25,171 bases of DNA from a virus: positions 1-25,171 of IMG/VR virus record IMGVR_UViG_3300027973_000209. One strand, written 5' to 3'. Numbering within the stretch: the stretch's first letter is position 1; each line of letters starts with the position of its first letter. Made by a program: the position numbers and the translations under genes. The notes below the pieces were generated by a model. It did not search any database and was not told the DNA's origin. It saw only the letters and a program-made list of their open reading frames with translations. Shown here piece after piece: positions 12,569 to 19,832 of this stretch.

Positions 12569-12855
12569 TAATGCCTTGGGGTAAGCACAAAGGTATTCAC
12601 ATTCGCTCAGTTCCATTGAGCTACTTGGCCTGGCTGCTTGAATCAGGAAGTATTGATTCTTCATTTAGGGTTTGTTTGGCGGTTGAGATACGCAGAAGAA
12701 TGAACGAAATATCACCAGAGCTCAACAGCAAAAGCTCCATAAGAAAAGACCTGTCCGAAATAGTCAGGAGGCTGTCAGTTGCGTGCCATCCTGATTTGGG
12801 CGGATCTCAAACCGCAATGAAAATAGTAAACGAATTGAGAGAGGCAGTAAATTGA
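12565..12855 (+). CDS. DUF3820-like N-terminus fused to a J-domain-like C-terminus
   Basis: 96 residues. The N-terminus MPWGKHKGIHIRSVPLSYLAWLLESG matches the DUF3820 pattern (M-P-F/W-G-K-x-K-G, P-x-x-YL-x-WL). The C-terminus LSEIVRRLSVACHPDLGGSQTAMKIVNELREA carries the HPD tripeptide and following helix of a DnaJ J-domain, without the usual first helix. The HPD suggests contact with host DnaK, as used by phages to load helicases; this is inference. The start is a TTG at 12565, eight bases after GAGGAG, or an ATG at 12571. It is coupled to the helicase by TTGA and ends in another TTGA. Confidence 0.78.
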   Translation: MIMPWGKHKGIHIRSVPLSYLAWLLESGSIDSSFRVCLAVEIRRRMNEISPELNSKSSIRKDLSEIVRRLSVACHPDLGGSQTAMKIVNELREAVN

Positions 12856-13016
12856 AAAAACGAACTACAAAAACAAGCGACCGATTCGAATGGGATGAGT
12901 TTTTCCAAAATGCAAAATTCGAAGAAGTAATGGATTTGCAGTTCAGGGAGCGAAGGCGATGGATATCCTGTTTTTCTCCATGCAGAAGATGGTTTTTTTA
13001 TCTTCTCAGGACATAG
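12852..13016 (+). CDS. possible small basic protein with TTG start
   Basis: A 54-codon frame starting with TTG at 12852, which overlaps the stop of the previous gene (TTGA), the same coupling as at 12565. The first part (KKRTTKTSDRFEWDEFFQNAKFEEVMDLQFRERRRW) is charged and helical; the rest overlaps the gene at 12959. No family and only coupling as support, so it may not be real. Confidence 0.3.
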   Translation: MKKRTTKTSDRFEWDEFFQNAKFEEVMDLQFRERRRWISCFSPCRRWFFYLLRT

Positions 13017-13216
13017 ACATTGATACGGAAGGGACAGATGCAGGATTTGTCCGGTCGTTGATCGTCTCTATACAAGAGGACATTGATCAAATGATGAAAA
13101 AGCGAACTGGAGATGATCTCTGTTTAAAAACAATGCGAATTGCATCTTTGCTTATCGACAAAACCTTTCTTGAAAGCTTGTTGTGCGACATAACGGACGA
13201 TTCTTTTCACGTCTGA
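12959..13216 (+). CDS. small hypothetical acidic protein
   Basis: 85 residues. After the first 15 residues the sequence is acidic and helical (QDIDIDTEGTDAGFVRSLIVSIQEDIDQMMKKRTGDDL, then RIASLLIDKTFLESLLCDI). Internal start codons after the first ATG leave the exact N-terminus open; ATG 12959 has GGGAG eight bases upstream. No family recognised. It lies between the J-domain-like gene and the primase and is probably co-transcribed with both. Confidence 0.55.
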   Translation: MDILFFSMQKMVFLSSQDIDIDTEGTDAGFVRSLIVSIQEDIDQMMKKRTGDDLCLKTMRIASLLIDKTFLESLLCDITDDSFHV

Positions 13217-13244
13217 AATCAAATAAAAAATCACGGAAGTTCAA

Positions 13245-15371
13245 ATGATACCAACAGAATTGACCCAGCGGCGCCAGTGGATAACATGGAAGTACTTGTC
13301 AGACGGCGCCAAATTCCCAAACGGGAAAAGTAACGATCCAGACTCCTGGTGCCACTTTCACGAAATCGAAGAGTTCGACAAGATCGCGTTCGTGTTCTCC
13401 GAGAACGATCCGTATTGCGGAATTGATTTGGACGACTGCATTGTTGACGGTGAGGTTGTAGAGTGGGCCGAATCCATTCTTAGCAAGTTTCGCGGGGTTG
13501 CTTACGCTGAGTTTTCACCCAGCGGAACCGGAATCAAGTTGATAACTCGAGCTCGAAAGGCAGAAGGAAGCCGATGCAACAACAACAAAGGCGTTGAGTG
13601 CTATGACAATCGGCGGTTTTGGACAATCACTCGAGATCCTGTTCCAGGGTTCGAGTCGATTGGTGATGGGCAGAGCTCAGTCGATTGGTTGATTGAAACC
13701 CACCTGAAAAAAACACAGGAGGAACCAGCTACCACCACTCGAGCTTACGTTCGAGTCGAAGGGAACGGGCTTCGCAATCGAGCTCAGGACTACGTTGACA
13801 ACTGCGACCAGGCGCACGAAGGCTCGAGGAATCAAGCTGCCTTCAGCATTGCCGGCCATCTTCGTTCGATAGTCGAGGATGGAAACAGGCTGAGCGATTC
13901 GGACGTTTTGGAGCTCGTTAGCGTTTGGAACAGTCGAAACGCGAATCCCCTGCCCGAAAGTGAAATCAAACGGGTGGTTGACTCGAGCGGGAAAAACGGA
14001 ACACCACGGCAGGACAAGGAGCCGCAAATAATCGTTAGGGACGACAGCGACGTTGACTTGACGAACTTCATGCGGAACTTTCGTTGTGACGATTCGCCAA
14101 CTGTCAACCAAACTCCTGTCGATCCAGGTCCGTTTCCAAAAGACTGCCTCGAGCCTCTTGGGTTTATTGGTGAAGTCGCACGGTACACGCTAGCTACTTC
14201 GGATGAACCGCAACCGATCCTGGCACTTGGCGGGGCGATGTGTTTGCTTTCGGCGTTGACGGGAAGGAAGATCCGAAACAAGCGAGACAACCGCACAAAC
14301 ATTTTCGTTCTGGCTCTGGCGCCGAGTGGAGCCGGCAAGGACAGACCGAGAAAAGTCAACATGGACATTCTTCGCAGGATTGGACATCCCGAATACATCG
14401 GCGCCAACTCGCTTGGAAGCGGGCACGGAATCGAGTCTCAGCTTAAGCTCCATCCAAGTAAGGTTTTCCACCTGGACGAGCTCGGGGACTTGCTGAAAGC
14501 GATCAAGAAAGAGCGAGGGGGCGGGCACAAGGAAGGAGTTCTCGAAAAGATCAAGATGCTGATGACGAGTTCTCATCAGCTCTATTCCAATTCAGCGACT
14601 TCCGAAAGCAAGTTCTTCTTCACTATCGATCAGCCTCACCTGGTTATCTTCGGAACAGCAACACCAGAAAAGTTCTGGAACAACCTTTCCACTGATTCTA
14701 TCGAGGATGGTTTCATGGGTCGCGTCCTTCCTCTCGAGGTTGCTGGCTACAGCGACACACAAGAACCGGCCACAATGGAGATTCCTGAAAGGATTCTTGA
14801 GCAGGCTAAAGCGTGGGTGCAGTTTAGCGCGGGTGGCGGGAACCTGTCGAACGAGAATCCAGTTCCAGTTGTTTATGAAATGTCACCAGACGCAACCGAC
14901 AGGCACAATAGCTACTGCCGAGAGATTGACCGAAAGATTCCAAAGGACGGGAGCCACAAGCCAACAGACGGGCTCTGGAAGCGAGCTCGAGGGCGAGCGG
15001 CTACTTTGGCGCTCTTGTTTGCTGGGTCACGTTGTGGGCCAAGTCAAAGCGGTACGATCGAACTTATTGATGTGAACCTTGCGATCAAGATCACCAACTG
15101 GATCACTAGAAGGACGATCTACAAAATATCGACGCAAGTTAGTGAAAACTTGTTCGAAGCCAATTGCAACAGGATGCTGGAACTGATAAAACGACATGGT
15201 GAGTGCGACCGCACGAAGCTATCTCAAATCGCACGTTGGCTCAAGCCAAAAGAACGCCGCGAAGTTCTCGAGCAACTCTTGGAGCACAATACAGTTATTC
15301 AGCTAGAAGAAAAAACAGGCACGAAAATTCGTGTGATTTTCAAGGCGAAATCGAATAACTGTAATAACTGA
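13245..15371 (+). CDS. primase-polymerase / DUF3987-like helicase, replication protein
   Basis: 708 residues. N-terminal primase-polymerase domain with GIDLDD (59-64, metal-binding Asp pair) and SPSGTGIK (91-98, the S-x-G-x-G-(H/I) motif). A PriCT_1-like helical domain follows (about 193-250). The third part has a Walker A-like APSGAGKD (359-366) and a Walker B-like VFHLDELG near 405-412, as in DUF3987 helicase-type proteins. The C-terminus (about 645-700) looks like a winged helix. The Lys of Walker A is followed by Asp rather than Thr/Ser, a deviation. The protein likely starts phage replication. Its 3' end overlaps the iteron repeat that may be its target. Confidence 0.88.
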   Translation: MIPTELTQRRQWITWKYLSDGAKFPNGKSNDPDSWCHFHEIEEFDKIAFVFSENDPYCGIDLDDCIVDGEVVEWAESILSKFRGVAYAEFSPSGTGIKLITRARKAEGSRCNNNKGVECYDNRRFWTITRDPVPGFESIGDGQSSVDWLIETHLKKTQEEPATTTRAYVRVEGNGLRNRAQDYVDNCDQAHEGSRNQAAFSIAGHLRSIVEDGNRLSDSDVLELVSVWNSRNANPLPESEIKRVVDSSGKNGTPRQDKEPQIIVRDDSDVDLTNFMRNFRCDDSPTVNQTPVDPGPFPKDCLEPLGFIGEVARYTLATSDEPQPILALGGAMCLLSALTGRKIRNKRDNRTNIFVLALAPSGAGKDRPRKVNMDILRRIGHPEYIGANSLGSGHGIESQLKLHPSKVFHLDELGDLLKAIKKERGGGHKEGVLEKIKMLMTSSHQLYSNSATSESKFFFTIDQPHLVIFGTATPEKFWNNLSTDSIEDGFMGRVLPLEVAGYSDTQEPATMEIPERILEQAKAWVQFSAGGGNLSNENPVPVVYEMSPDATDRHNSYCREIDRKIPKDGSHKPTDGLWKRARGRAATLALLFAGSRCGPSQSGTIELIDVNLAIKITNWITRRTIYKISTQVSENLFEANCNRMLELIKRHGECDRTKLSQIARWLKPKERREVLEQLLEHNTVIQLEEKTGTKIRVIFKAKSNNCNN

Positions 15372-15520
15372 ATAACTGTCATAGGGTGGGAGTACGCACG
15401 TAATGACCGAAGGAAAAGACACCCCCATACAGTTATTCAGTTATTACAGTTATTTAATTATATCAATGATTTATATGGTAATTACTACTGAGTACTACCT
15501 AGGAAACTGTCAATAACTGT
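15354..15520. repeat. iteron-like AATAACTG repeats in a 26-bp inverted repeat; candidate origin
   Basis: Three copies of AATAACTG(T) fill 15354-15379, and the exact 26-bp reverse complement lies at 15429-15454, with 49 bases between. A seventh copy is at 15512-15520. The stretch after the second arm (15455-15490) is very AT-rich. The left arm covers the end of the primase gene, including its stop codon. Multiple short repeats plus an AT-rich segment beside a replication initiator gene suggest an origin or an operator; neither is proven. Confidence 0.55.
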
Positions 15521-15544
15521 AAAAAAGTGAGGCACCCCCCCCAA

Positions 15545-15919
15545 ATGGCAAATAAGAAAGGCTACTATGGAACCGCTAGAATCCTTGACGCTGACAATAC
15601 CAGGCAAGTTACCAACCTGGAACGCACTACTGGCGATGAATCGATTTCAAAGGGCAAAGGTCCGGCATTCGATACACCAGTTAGTATTCGAGTCCATTCG
15701 TACCGATGCCGTTTGTGTGACGTTGACGGAATTTCATCCAAGGCCCTTATCGATGGTTTGGTGCTTACCAACATCATTGCCGACGACTCAACGAAAGAAG
15801 TTGTCGAAGTCACCTACGCGCAAACGAAGGTTAAAAACAGGTCGGACGAAAAAGTCGTCGTGACGGTGGTTAGGGTTCGAACGTTAAAGGCGAACAAATG
15901 GCAACAATCGAAGACCTGA
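15545..15919 (+). CDS. rusA: RusA Holliday-junction resolvase, catalytic C-terminal part (frame 2)
   Basis: 125-codon frame whose second half is clearly RusA: TPVSIRVHSYRCRLCDVDGISSKALIDGL followed by TNIIADDSTKEV. The D-x-D, Lys and D-D pattern matches E. coli RusA D70, D72, K76 and D91. RusA is a dimeric Mg-dependent endonuclease that resolves Holliday junctions. The first 40 or so residues in this frame do not look like RusA; the RusA N-terminus instead appears in the -1-related frame from 15567. The gene is therefore frameshifted, decoded by programmed frameshifting, or broken. An ATG at 15545 follows a run of eight C at 15535-15542. Confidence 0.6.
   Translation: MANKKGYYGTARILDADNTRQVTNLERTTGDESISKGKGPAFDTPVSIRVHSYRCRLCDVDGISSKALIDGLVLTNIIADDSTKEVVEVTYAQTKVKNRSDEKVVVTVVRVRTLKANKWQQSKT
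15567..15863 (+). CDS. RusA N-terminal part (frame 3), overlapping the catalytic frame
   Basis: 98-codon frame with AGAAAGG five bases before the ATG. It begins with a RusA-type N-terminus, a short strand then IPGKLPTWNALLAMNRFQRAKVRHSI and a helix, the entry strand and helix of RusA. After about residue 45 it becomes a basic low-complexity shadow of the catalytic frame. Moving from this frame to the one at 15545 needs a net -1 (or +2) shift before about 15720. No textbook slippery heptamer was seen, though GCAAAGG at 15654-15660 and other short runs exist. A simple mutation or sequencing error cannot be excluded. Confidence 0.5.
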   Translation: MEPLESLTLTIPGKLPTWNALLAMNRFQRAKVRHSIHQLVFESIRTDAVCVTLTEFHPRPLSMVWCLPTSLPTTQRKKLSKSPTRKRRLKTGRTKKSS

Positions 15920-16128
15920 GAAAATACCAAGCAGAACTGAAATCCAAGTTTGGTTCTGATACCAACGTGGCTTATGCAAACGTAAGCATGACACAGCTAT
16001 CGATTGCAAGGCATTACGGCAGTGCAAACATCCAAGGCAAACACTACATTTACAACCCAGTCGATGACTCGCTGATCCGTGAGGACGTGTCGAAGTGGGT
16101 GGCGAAGCGGAAGAAACGAAAGGAGTAA
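15898..16128 (+). CDS. hypothetical small basic protein
   Basis: 76 residues: a charged helix (MATIEDLRKYQAELKSKFG), a middle with YANVSMTQLSIARHYGSANIQGKHYIYNPVDD and a basic KRKKRKE end. The SMTQLSIARHYG portion could be a helix of a short DNA-binding unit, but no HTH can be claimed. AAAGG lies seven bases upstream of the ATG. It overlaps the end of the RusA frame by 22 bases. No family known to me. Confidence 0.6.
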   Translation: MATIEDLRKYQAELKSKFGSDTNVAYANVSMTQLSIARHYGSANIQGKHYIYNPVDDSLIREDVSKWVAKRKKRKE

Positions 16129-16130
16129 TC

Positions 16131-16460
16131 ATGGACAAGCAAGAATTTATCGAAGCCTTAGAAAAAAAGCTGGAGCCAGTGTTTAACTGCACTTCATGCG
16201 GGAAACCATTCACCCAGCACGACGGCATCATTCGAACGTGTGAAAAGTTACAGGGAGTGCAAGCGGAACTTGACGCTGTAAAATTGTGCCCTGCTGATTT
16301 TTTCGGCCAAGCGATTTCTTTGCAGTTGGCAATCAAAGAGATTAACAACGAGCTTACGGTGGATATTTGCAAGAACTGCCCACGGTTGGTGCTGATGGTT
16401 TTTTTCGACCTGGAACGGCAAGCGGAAGAGATCGTTGAGGCGATGAAGGCGAAGTCGTAA
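16131..16460 (+). CDS. hypothetical Cys-rich protein, possible zinc binding
   Basis: 109 residues with CTSC near the N-terminus (residues 21-24), a Cys near 38 and CKNC near 84-87, so a four-Cys zinc site is possible. The rest is helical with a charged C-terminus (ERQAEEIVEAMKAKS). AAAGGAG lies six bases before the ATG. It stops at the start of a hairpin (16456-16485). No family recognised. Confidence 0.62.
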   Translation: MDKQEFIEALEKKLEPVFNCTSCGKPFTQHDGIIRTCEKLQGVQAELDAVKLCPADFFGQAISLQLAIKEINNELTVDICKNCPRLVLMVFFDLERQAEEIVEAMKAKS

Positions 16461-16485
16461 CAAAAACCCTTTTGTTTTTGTTACG
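16456..16485 (+). terminator. AT-rich hairpin after the 16131 gene
   Basis: CGTAACAAAAA (16456-16466) is the exact reverse complement of TTTTTGTTACG (16475-16485), with an eight-base loop. The 11-bp stem starts at the stop codon of the preceding gene. It is AT-rich with no T-run after it, so it could be a weak terminator, an mRNA 3'-end stabiliser or a protein-binding palindrome. Confidence 0.4.
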
Positions 16486-16516
16486 AAGAATCCCCCCATC
16501 ACGAACGGAAATAAAG

Positions 16517-16720
16517 ATGGACCAGATAGAAGAATGCAGAATGTACAACTTAAAAGAGGTTTGCAAGATACTTGGGCCTCATGCAAACACGATCGTAAAA
16601 TGGTCGAAAGAGGGCAAGTTTCCTATTCCTAAAAAGACTGGAGTGAAAACTTATTGGTGGTTCGGCTGGCAGTTGCGAGAGTGGATTAAGGAACAACCAC
16701 CCACAAGCACCCACAAGTGA
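16517..16720 (+). CDS. AlpA/MerR-like helix-turn-helix protein
   Basis: 67 residues: YNLKEVCKILGPHANTIVKWSKEGKFPIPKKTGVKTYWWFGWQLREWI. The order of the first helices (LKEVCKILG, TIVKW), the strand and WFGWQLREW is typical of AlpA-like or MerR-type small HTH proteins used as excisionases or regulators. The ATG at 16517 has GGA seven bases upstream; a longer frame from 16472 lies in the hairpin. Its Pro/Thr/His-rich tail is encoded by a sequence partly repeated at 18031. Its target is unknown. Confidence 0.72.
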   Translation: MDQIEECRMYNLKEVCKILGPHANTIVKWSKEGKFPIPKKTGVKTYWWFGWQLREWIKEQPPTSTHK

Positions 16721-16743
16721 CGGAATCTTTACGCTGACGGAAT

Positions 16744-16783
16744 CCCTAGCGTTGGTAGGGTTGTGCAAACAACTCGCTGCACA
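16744..16783 (+). promoter_or_regulatory. two small hairpins before the phosphoesterase gene
   Basis: CCCTA (16744-16748) pairs with TAGGG (16756-16760), and TGTGCA (16762-16767) with TGCACA (16778-16783). The second ends next to the AGGGGGA ribosome site of the gene at 16795. They may form a leader structure; no known riboswitch is recognised. Confidence 0.25.
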
Positions 16784-16794
16784 GGGGGATTACC

Positions 16795-17796
16795 GTGGGT
16801 ATCAAGTCGGCTGGCAGATTGCACGCAGAGGAACTTTGCAAGAAGTATCCTGACCATTCGAACATCGGTTTAGCGAAAAAGCTGAGGGTAGATTATCCAG
16901 AATGCTTTTTCAGTGTCGAGCGTGCTAGAAGCATGGTTCGAGAAATTCGCGGCGTGAATGGCAAGCGAGATAGGAAGCTAGCCACACAGCCTAGGGCAAA
17001 AGGTAAGGCTGGGCAAGTTCCCAAGATGCCTCCTAGCTTGGCTGAGCCTTGGTTGCCATTCGATTTAGGAAGCGGGATTCGGGTGGGTTCTATATCGGAT
17101 GTTCATATTCCATACCACCACGAAAGAGCACTTGAGGCTGCGGTTACTGATCTTAAGAAACGCAACCTGGATGTGCTGCTAATCAATGGGGATTTTTCGG
17201 ATTTCTACCGTATTTCCCGCTGGCAAAAAGACCCGAAAAAACGAAAACTCAGCGAAGAACGAAAGCTAGTTATTGAAGGGTTGGCGTGGTTGCGGTATGA
17301 GTTTGGCAAGAAACGCATTGTCTACAAGCTTGGGAACCATGAAGAAAGATGGAACCATTTCATTTGGAACCAGTGTCCAGAGATTTACGACCTTCCCCAA
17401 ATGCAGATTGAATCGCTGTTGGAGTTCGAGAAGTACGGGATTGAACTGGTTGAGGATCAGCGTCCAGTGTTGGCGGGCAAGTTGCCAATCTTCCACGGGC
17501 ATGAATTGCCAAAAGGTTTAACTAACCCAGTGAACCAGGCGCGCGGGGCTTTTCTGCGAACGAACGATTCGACGTTGACAGCTCACGGCCATCAAACGTC
17601 TAGCCAGCCGCATCCAACATGGGACAAGAAAGAAGCGTTTTCTTGGTCGCAGGGATGCTTGTGCGAAATGCATCCGGCTTTTGCTCGGATAAATAAATGG
17701 AACCTTGGACACGCATTCATCGAAGTGTACCAAGATGGCAGCTACGACGTTTCGAACATGCGGATTACCGAAGGCGGAAAGGTTCGATCCTCATGA
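16795..17796 (+). CDS. metallophosphoesterase with N-terminal HTH-like domain
   Basis: 333 residues. The N-terminal part (about 1-55: RLHAEELCKKYPDHSNIGLAKKL...ERARSMVREIRG) looks like a helical DNA-contacting unit. The phosphoesterase core has SDVHIPYHH (Asp102, His104), NGDFSDFYR (Asp133), GNHEERW (Asn181, His182), a GHEL and an AHGHQT, the full calcineurin-like two-metal set. It hydrolyses a phosphoester; whether the substrate is DNA, RNA or a nucleotide cannot be told. The start is GTG with AGGGGGA five bases upstream. Proteins of this layout are frequent in phages. It overlaps the next gene by ATGA. Confidence 0.88.
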   Translation: MGIKSAGRLHAEELCKKYPDHSNIGLAKKLRVDYPECFFSVERARSMVREIRGVNGKRDRKLATQPRAKGKAGQVPKMPPSLAEPWLPFDLGSGIRVGSISDVHIPYHHERALEAAVTDLKKRNLDVLLINGDFSDFYRISRWQKDPKKRKLSEERKLVIEGLAWLRYEFGKKRIVYKLGNHEERWNHFIWNQCPEIYDLPQMQIESLLEFEKYGIELVEDQRPVLAGKLPIFHGHELPKGLTNPVNQARGAFLRTNDSTLTAHGHQTSSQPHPTWDKKEAFSWSQGCLCEMHPAFARINKWNLGHAFIEVYQDGSYDVSNMRITEGGKVRSS

Positions 17797-18029
17797 TTCG
17801 CAAAGGCGACATCGTTCAGCTTTCATTCCGCGATCATGCCGAAGGTACGGACCATTTTGAGTTTACGACTTATGGACGAGTCATGTCGCAAACCAAGCTG
17901 GCAATCGTGGTTTGCTGCTGGCAGTACGCAGACACCAAGAAGCCAGTCTGCGCGGAAGATGCCAATGTGATTGTGCATACGATCTTGAAGTCAACGATCA
18001 CCAAGATTCAGAAGTTGGTGCTGGCATGA
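17793..18029 (+). CDS. hypothetical protein
   Basis: 78 residues starting MIRKGDIVQLSFRDHAEGTDHFEFTTYGRVMSQTKLAIVVCCWQYAD, largely beta strands, like a small SH3-type barrel, with a Cys pair CCW. The ATG at 17793 overlaps the phosphoesterase stop (ATGA); a longer frame from 17697 would lie within that gene. No named family. Confidence 0.62.
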   Translation: MIRKGDIVQLSFRDHAEGTDHFEFTTYGRVMSQTKLAIVVCCWQYADTKKPVCAEDANVIVHTILKSTITKIQKLVLA

Positions 18030-18142
18030 CACAACCACCCACAATCAGCCACAAGCAAGCGAGACAGCCGATTAGCCAGTAACCCCCAAAGGATAGTCTT
18101 ACAGTCAACTGAGTATCCAGTATTCACTGCGGAGTAAATTCC

Positions 18143-18388
18143 ATGCCACCGATTATCAAGACTCTCATCACCTCACGACGATTTTGGGCGGCTGCGGCGG
18201 TTATCGCTGTGCCAGTGTTGAATGAGAAGTTTGGCTGGGGGCTTTCAGAGGAAGTGTTTGTCACTTCTGCAATTGCTGTTGTCGGTTGGATTCTTGGTGA
18301 ATCGCTGAGAAGTAGCGAACAGGTTTCGACCGTCAAGGTTGTTGAGGTTGTTCGCTCGAAAGACGATACCAATGTTACGGCGGCGTAA
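18143..18388 (+). CDS. small membrane protein, putative holin
   Basis: 81 residues. Two membrane segments are likely: about 14-28 (FWAAAAVIAVPVLNEKF) and about 39-52 (VTSAIAVVGWILGE), with a polar C-terminus. The pattern TSRRFW-x-A-x-hydrophobic ... W-I-L-G-E-S-L-R-S resembles small phage holins that form pores and release the lysis enzyme. The genes that follow (membrane, coiled-coil, peptidase) fit a lysis-like block. No classical endolysin is seen in the window. The ATG at 18143 follows a GCGGAG nine to ten bases upstream. Confidence 0.65.
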   Translation: MPPIIKTLITSRRFWAAAAVIAVPVLNEKFGWGLSEEVFVTSAIAVVGWILGESLRSSEQVSTVKVVEVVRSKDDTNVTAA

Positions 18389-18647
18389 GTTGCTTCCCAG
18401 ACTTGGCGCAGCAGCTTATGAAGTTGCCCGTCAATCATGGATCAAATCAAACGGTCGCGGTGACGATGCGCGATTGATTTTCGAGTCGAACGAGCGTCTG
18501 CAAAAGTTTTCACCGTTGACAATTTTGGCAATGCTTCAGTTTGCATTATGGCTTTGGGATCGATGGCACAAGAACGGCAACTACGAGCCTAGCGTTGTCA
18601 TGGGTTCAGAAGAACTTCAATGGATCGGAAACGACGACGATGAGTGA
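18372..18647 (+). CDS. hypothetical protein
   Basis: 91 residues. A basic N-terminus (MLRRRKLLPRLGAAAYEVARQSWIKSNGRGDDARLIFESNERLQKFSPL) is followed by a hydrophobic TILAMLQFALWLWDRW, which could be a membrane segment or a strongly amphipathic helix, and an acidic tail ending NDDDE. It overlaps the holin-like gene by 17 bases and the next gene by eight. No family recognised. A later start cannot be excluded because the ribosome site is poor. Confidence 0.55.
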   Translation: MLRRRKLLPRLGAAAYEVARQSWIKSNGRGDDARLIFESNERLQKFSPLTILAMLQFALWLWDRWHKNGNYEPSVVMGSEELQWIGNDDDE

Positions 18648-18996
18648 GACAAAGCAAGTCAATTGGCTACCCTGGATCGCTGTTGCTGCACTTAGCCACA
18701 TGCTTTGGACCACCGACCGTGCGCCAATTGATCCGGTTGTTCCAGTGCCTGTCTTGGCATCTCCAAGCAAGACACTTGACGCCTGCTATCTTGCAGACAG
18801 GTCAAGCAAGCTCGATGTTCTGAAATCAGTTGCGGCGATGGAGGAAGCCACGGACGAACAAAGGTTGAAGCAGTTCAACGACCTGAGTGCATCAAATCGA
18901 GTTAAGGACTTTCAGCCTTACATTGACATCGTTTCGGTCGCGTTGGTCGAAGATAGACTTGGCGAACTTATTTCCAAACTCCAAGCAAAGAAATAG
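18640..18996 (+). CDS. hypothetical membrane-anchored protein
   Basis: 118 residues with one N-terminal hydrophobic segment (about 7-22, WLPWIAVAALSHMLW) and a soluble helical part after a Pro/Val-rich linker (PIDPVVPVPVLASPS). The soluble part (TLDACYLADRSSKLDVLKSVAAMEEATDEQRLKQFNDL) looks like a coiled coil. With the anchor this resembles a periplasmic-facing accessory or spanin-like protein, but no lipobox or spanin signature is visible. It overlaps the preceding gene by eight bases (ATGAGTGA). Confidence 0.6.
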   Translation: MSETKQVNWLPWIAVAALSHMLWTTDRAPIDPVVPVPVLASPSKTLDACYLADRSSKLDVLKSVAAMEEATDEQRLKQFNDLSASNRVKDFQPYIDIVSVALVEDRLGELISKLQAKK

Positions 18997-19004
18997 TTTA
19001 GCAA

Positions 19005-19832
19005 ATGAGCGAATCAGGTTATTTGATCGAGCAAGAGGATAAAGACTTCCTAGCTTCGTTGCCAGTGATGTCACTGGAATCAGCCTTATCCTACAACGGC
19101 TACCAAGAGATTCGCCTTGACCCTCGCAAGCTAATCCGGATCGAGAACCAGGCTTCTCAGGGATCGTGTGCTGGTCATTCGCTTTCGTCGATTCTCGAAT
19201 GGTGCTACACGGTTGCAACTGGTGGCGAGATCATTCAGTACTCTCGTGCTATGGCCTATTACGAGGCACAACGCATCAGCGGCATTCGCGGCGACAGTGG
19301 AAGCACAATCTCGGCTGGAGTTAAGTTGGGAATGGGAACAGGGCTTTGCATCGAGGAGCTTTGGAAGTATCCAGCCAGATATGACAATTCAAGACCTGCG
19401 AACTATCAAGCAGTTTTAGACAACGCAAGCAAGCACAAAGTCGGATCAGCAACCAAGATCACCACCTACGAAAGCTATCGCGTTTTTCTTGGTGCTGGTT
19501 TGGGTGGTGTTCACAATGGCATTGCTTGGGGCAACGGAATGAACCGGGCAGTTGTCGAAAGCTTTTCCCCAGGAGGTGGAGGTCATGCCATAGCGGGTTT
19601 GTGCCTTAGTGAACGAACTGATACGCAGGGTCGCCCGTATGTGTGGATTGCCAACTCCTGGGGTTTGCAGTTTGGTTCGAGAGATGTTCTAGGTTGGCAA
19701 GAGTGGAGTCCTAACGCAATCAGCCAAATGCTGCGTCACCAATGGACTGAGATGGTTGGATTGTCTGATATGGCAGTTCCGAAACCTCGCAAATTCAGCG
19801 TGGACGAATGGAAAGAAAGGCTGAGGTCATGA
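19005..19832 (+). CDS. papain-like (C1 family) cysteine peptidase
   Basis: 275 residues. The catalytic set of C1 peptidases is visible: Gln49, Cys55 (QASQGSCAGHS), His194 (GGGGHAIAG) and Asn217 (WIANSWG); Gln49 to Cys55 is six residues, as in papain Q19-C25. There is no signal peptide and no propeptide, so it is either intracellular or released at lysis. Possible roles: cleaving structural proteins, cleaving host proteins, or helping lysis by cutting envelope-linked peptides. It lies among membrane and tail-proximal genes. Its stop overlaps the start of the thioredoxin-like gene (ATGA). Confidence 0.85.
   Translation: MSESGYLIEQEDKDFLASLPVMSLESALSYNGYQEIRLDPRKLIRIENQASQGSCAGHSLSSILEWCYTVATGGEIIQYSRAMAYYEAQRISGIRGDSGSTISAGVKLGMGTGLCIEELWKYPARYDNSRPANYQAVLDNASKHKVGSATKITTYESYRVFLGAGLGGVHNGIAWGNGMNRAVVESFSPGGGGHAIAGLCLSERTDTQGRPYVWIANSWGLQFGSRDVLGWQEWSPNAISQMLRHQWTEMVGLSDMAVPKPRKFSVDEWKERLRS

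Noticed and set aside
13832-14407. Minus-strand frames opposite the primase gene
   Set aside because: Shadows of a clear primase-helicase coding frame.
15711-15745. VTLTEFHPRPL in the frame from 15567 as the RusA second strand
   Set aside because: The same bases code for the catalytic D-x-D helix in the other frame, which also has its own strand upstream, so this resemblance is probably chance.
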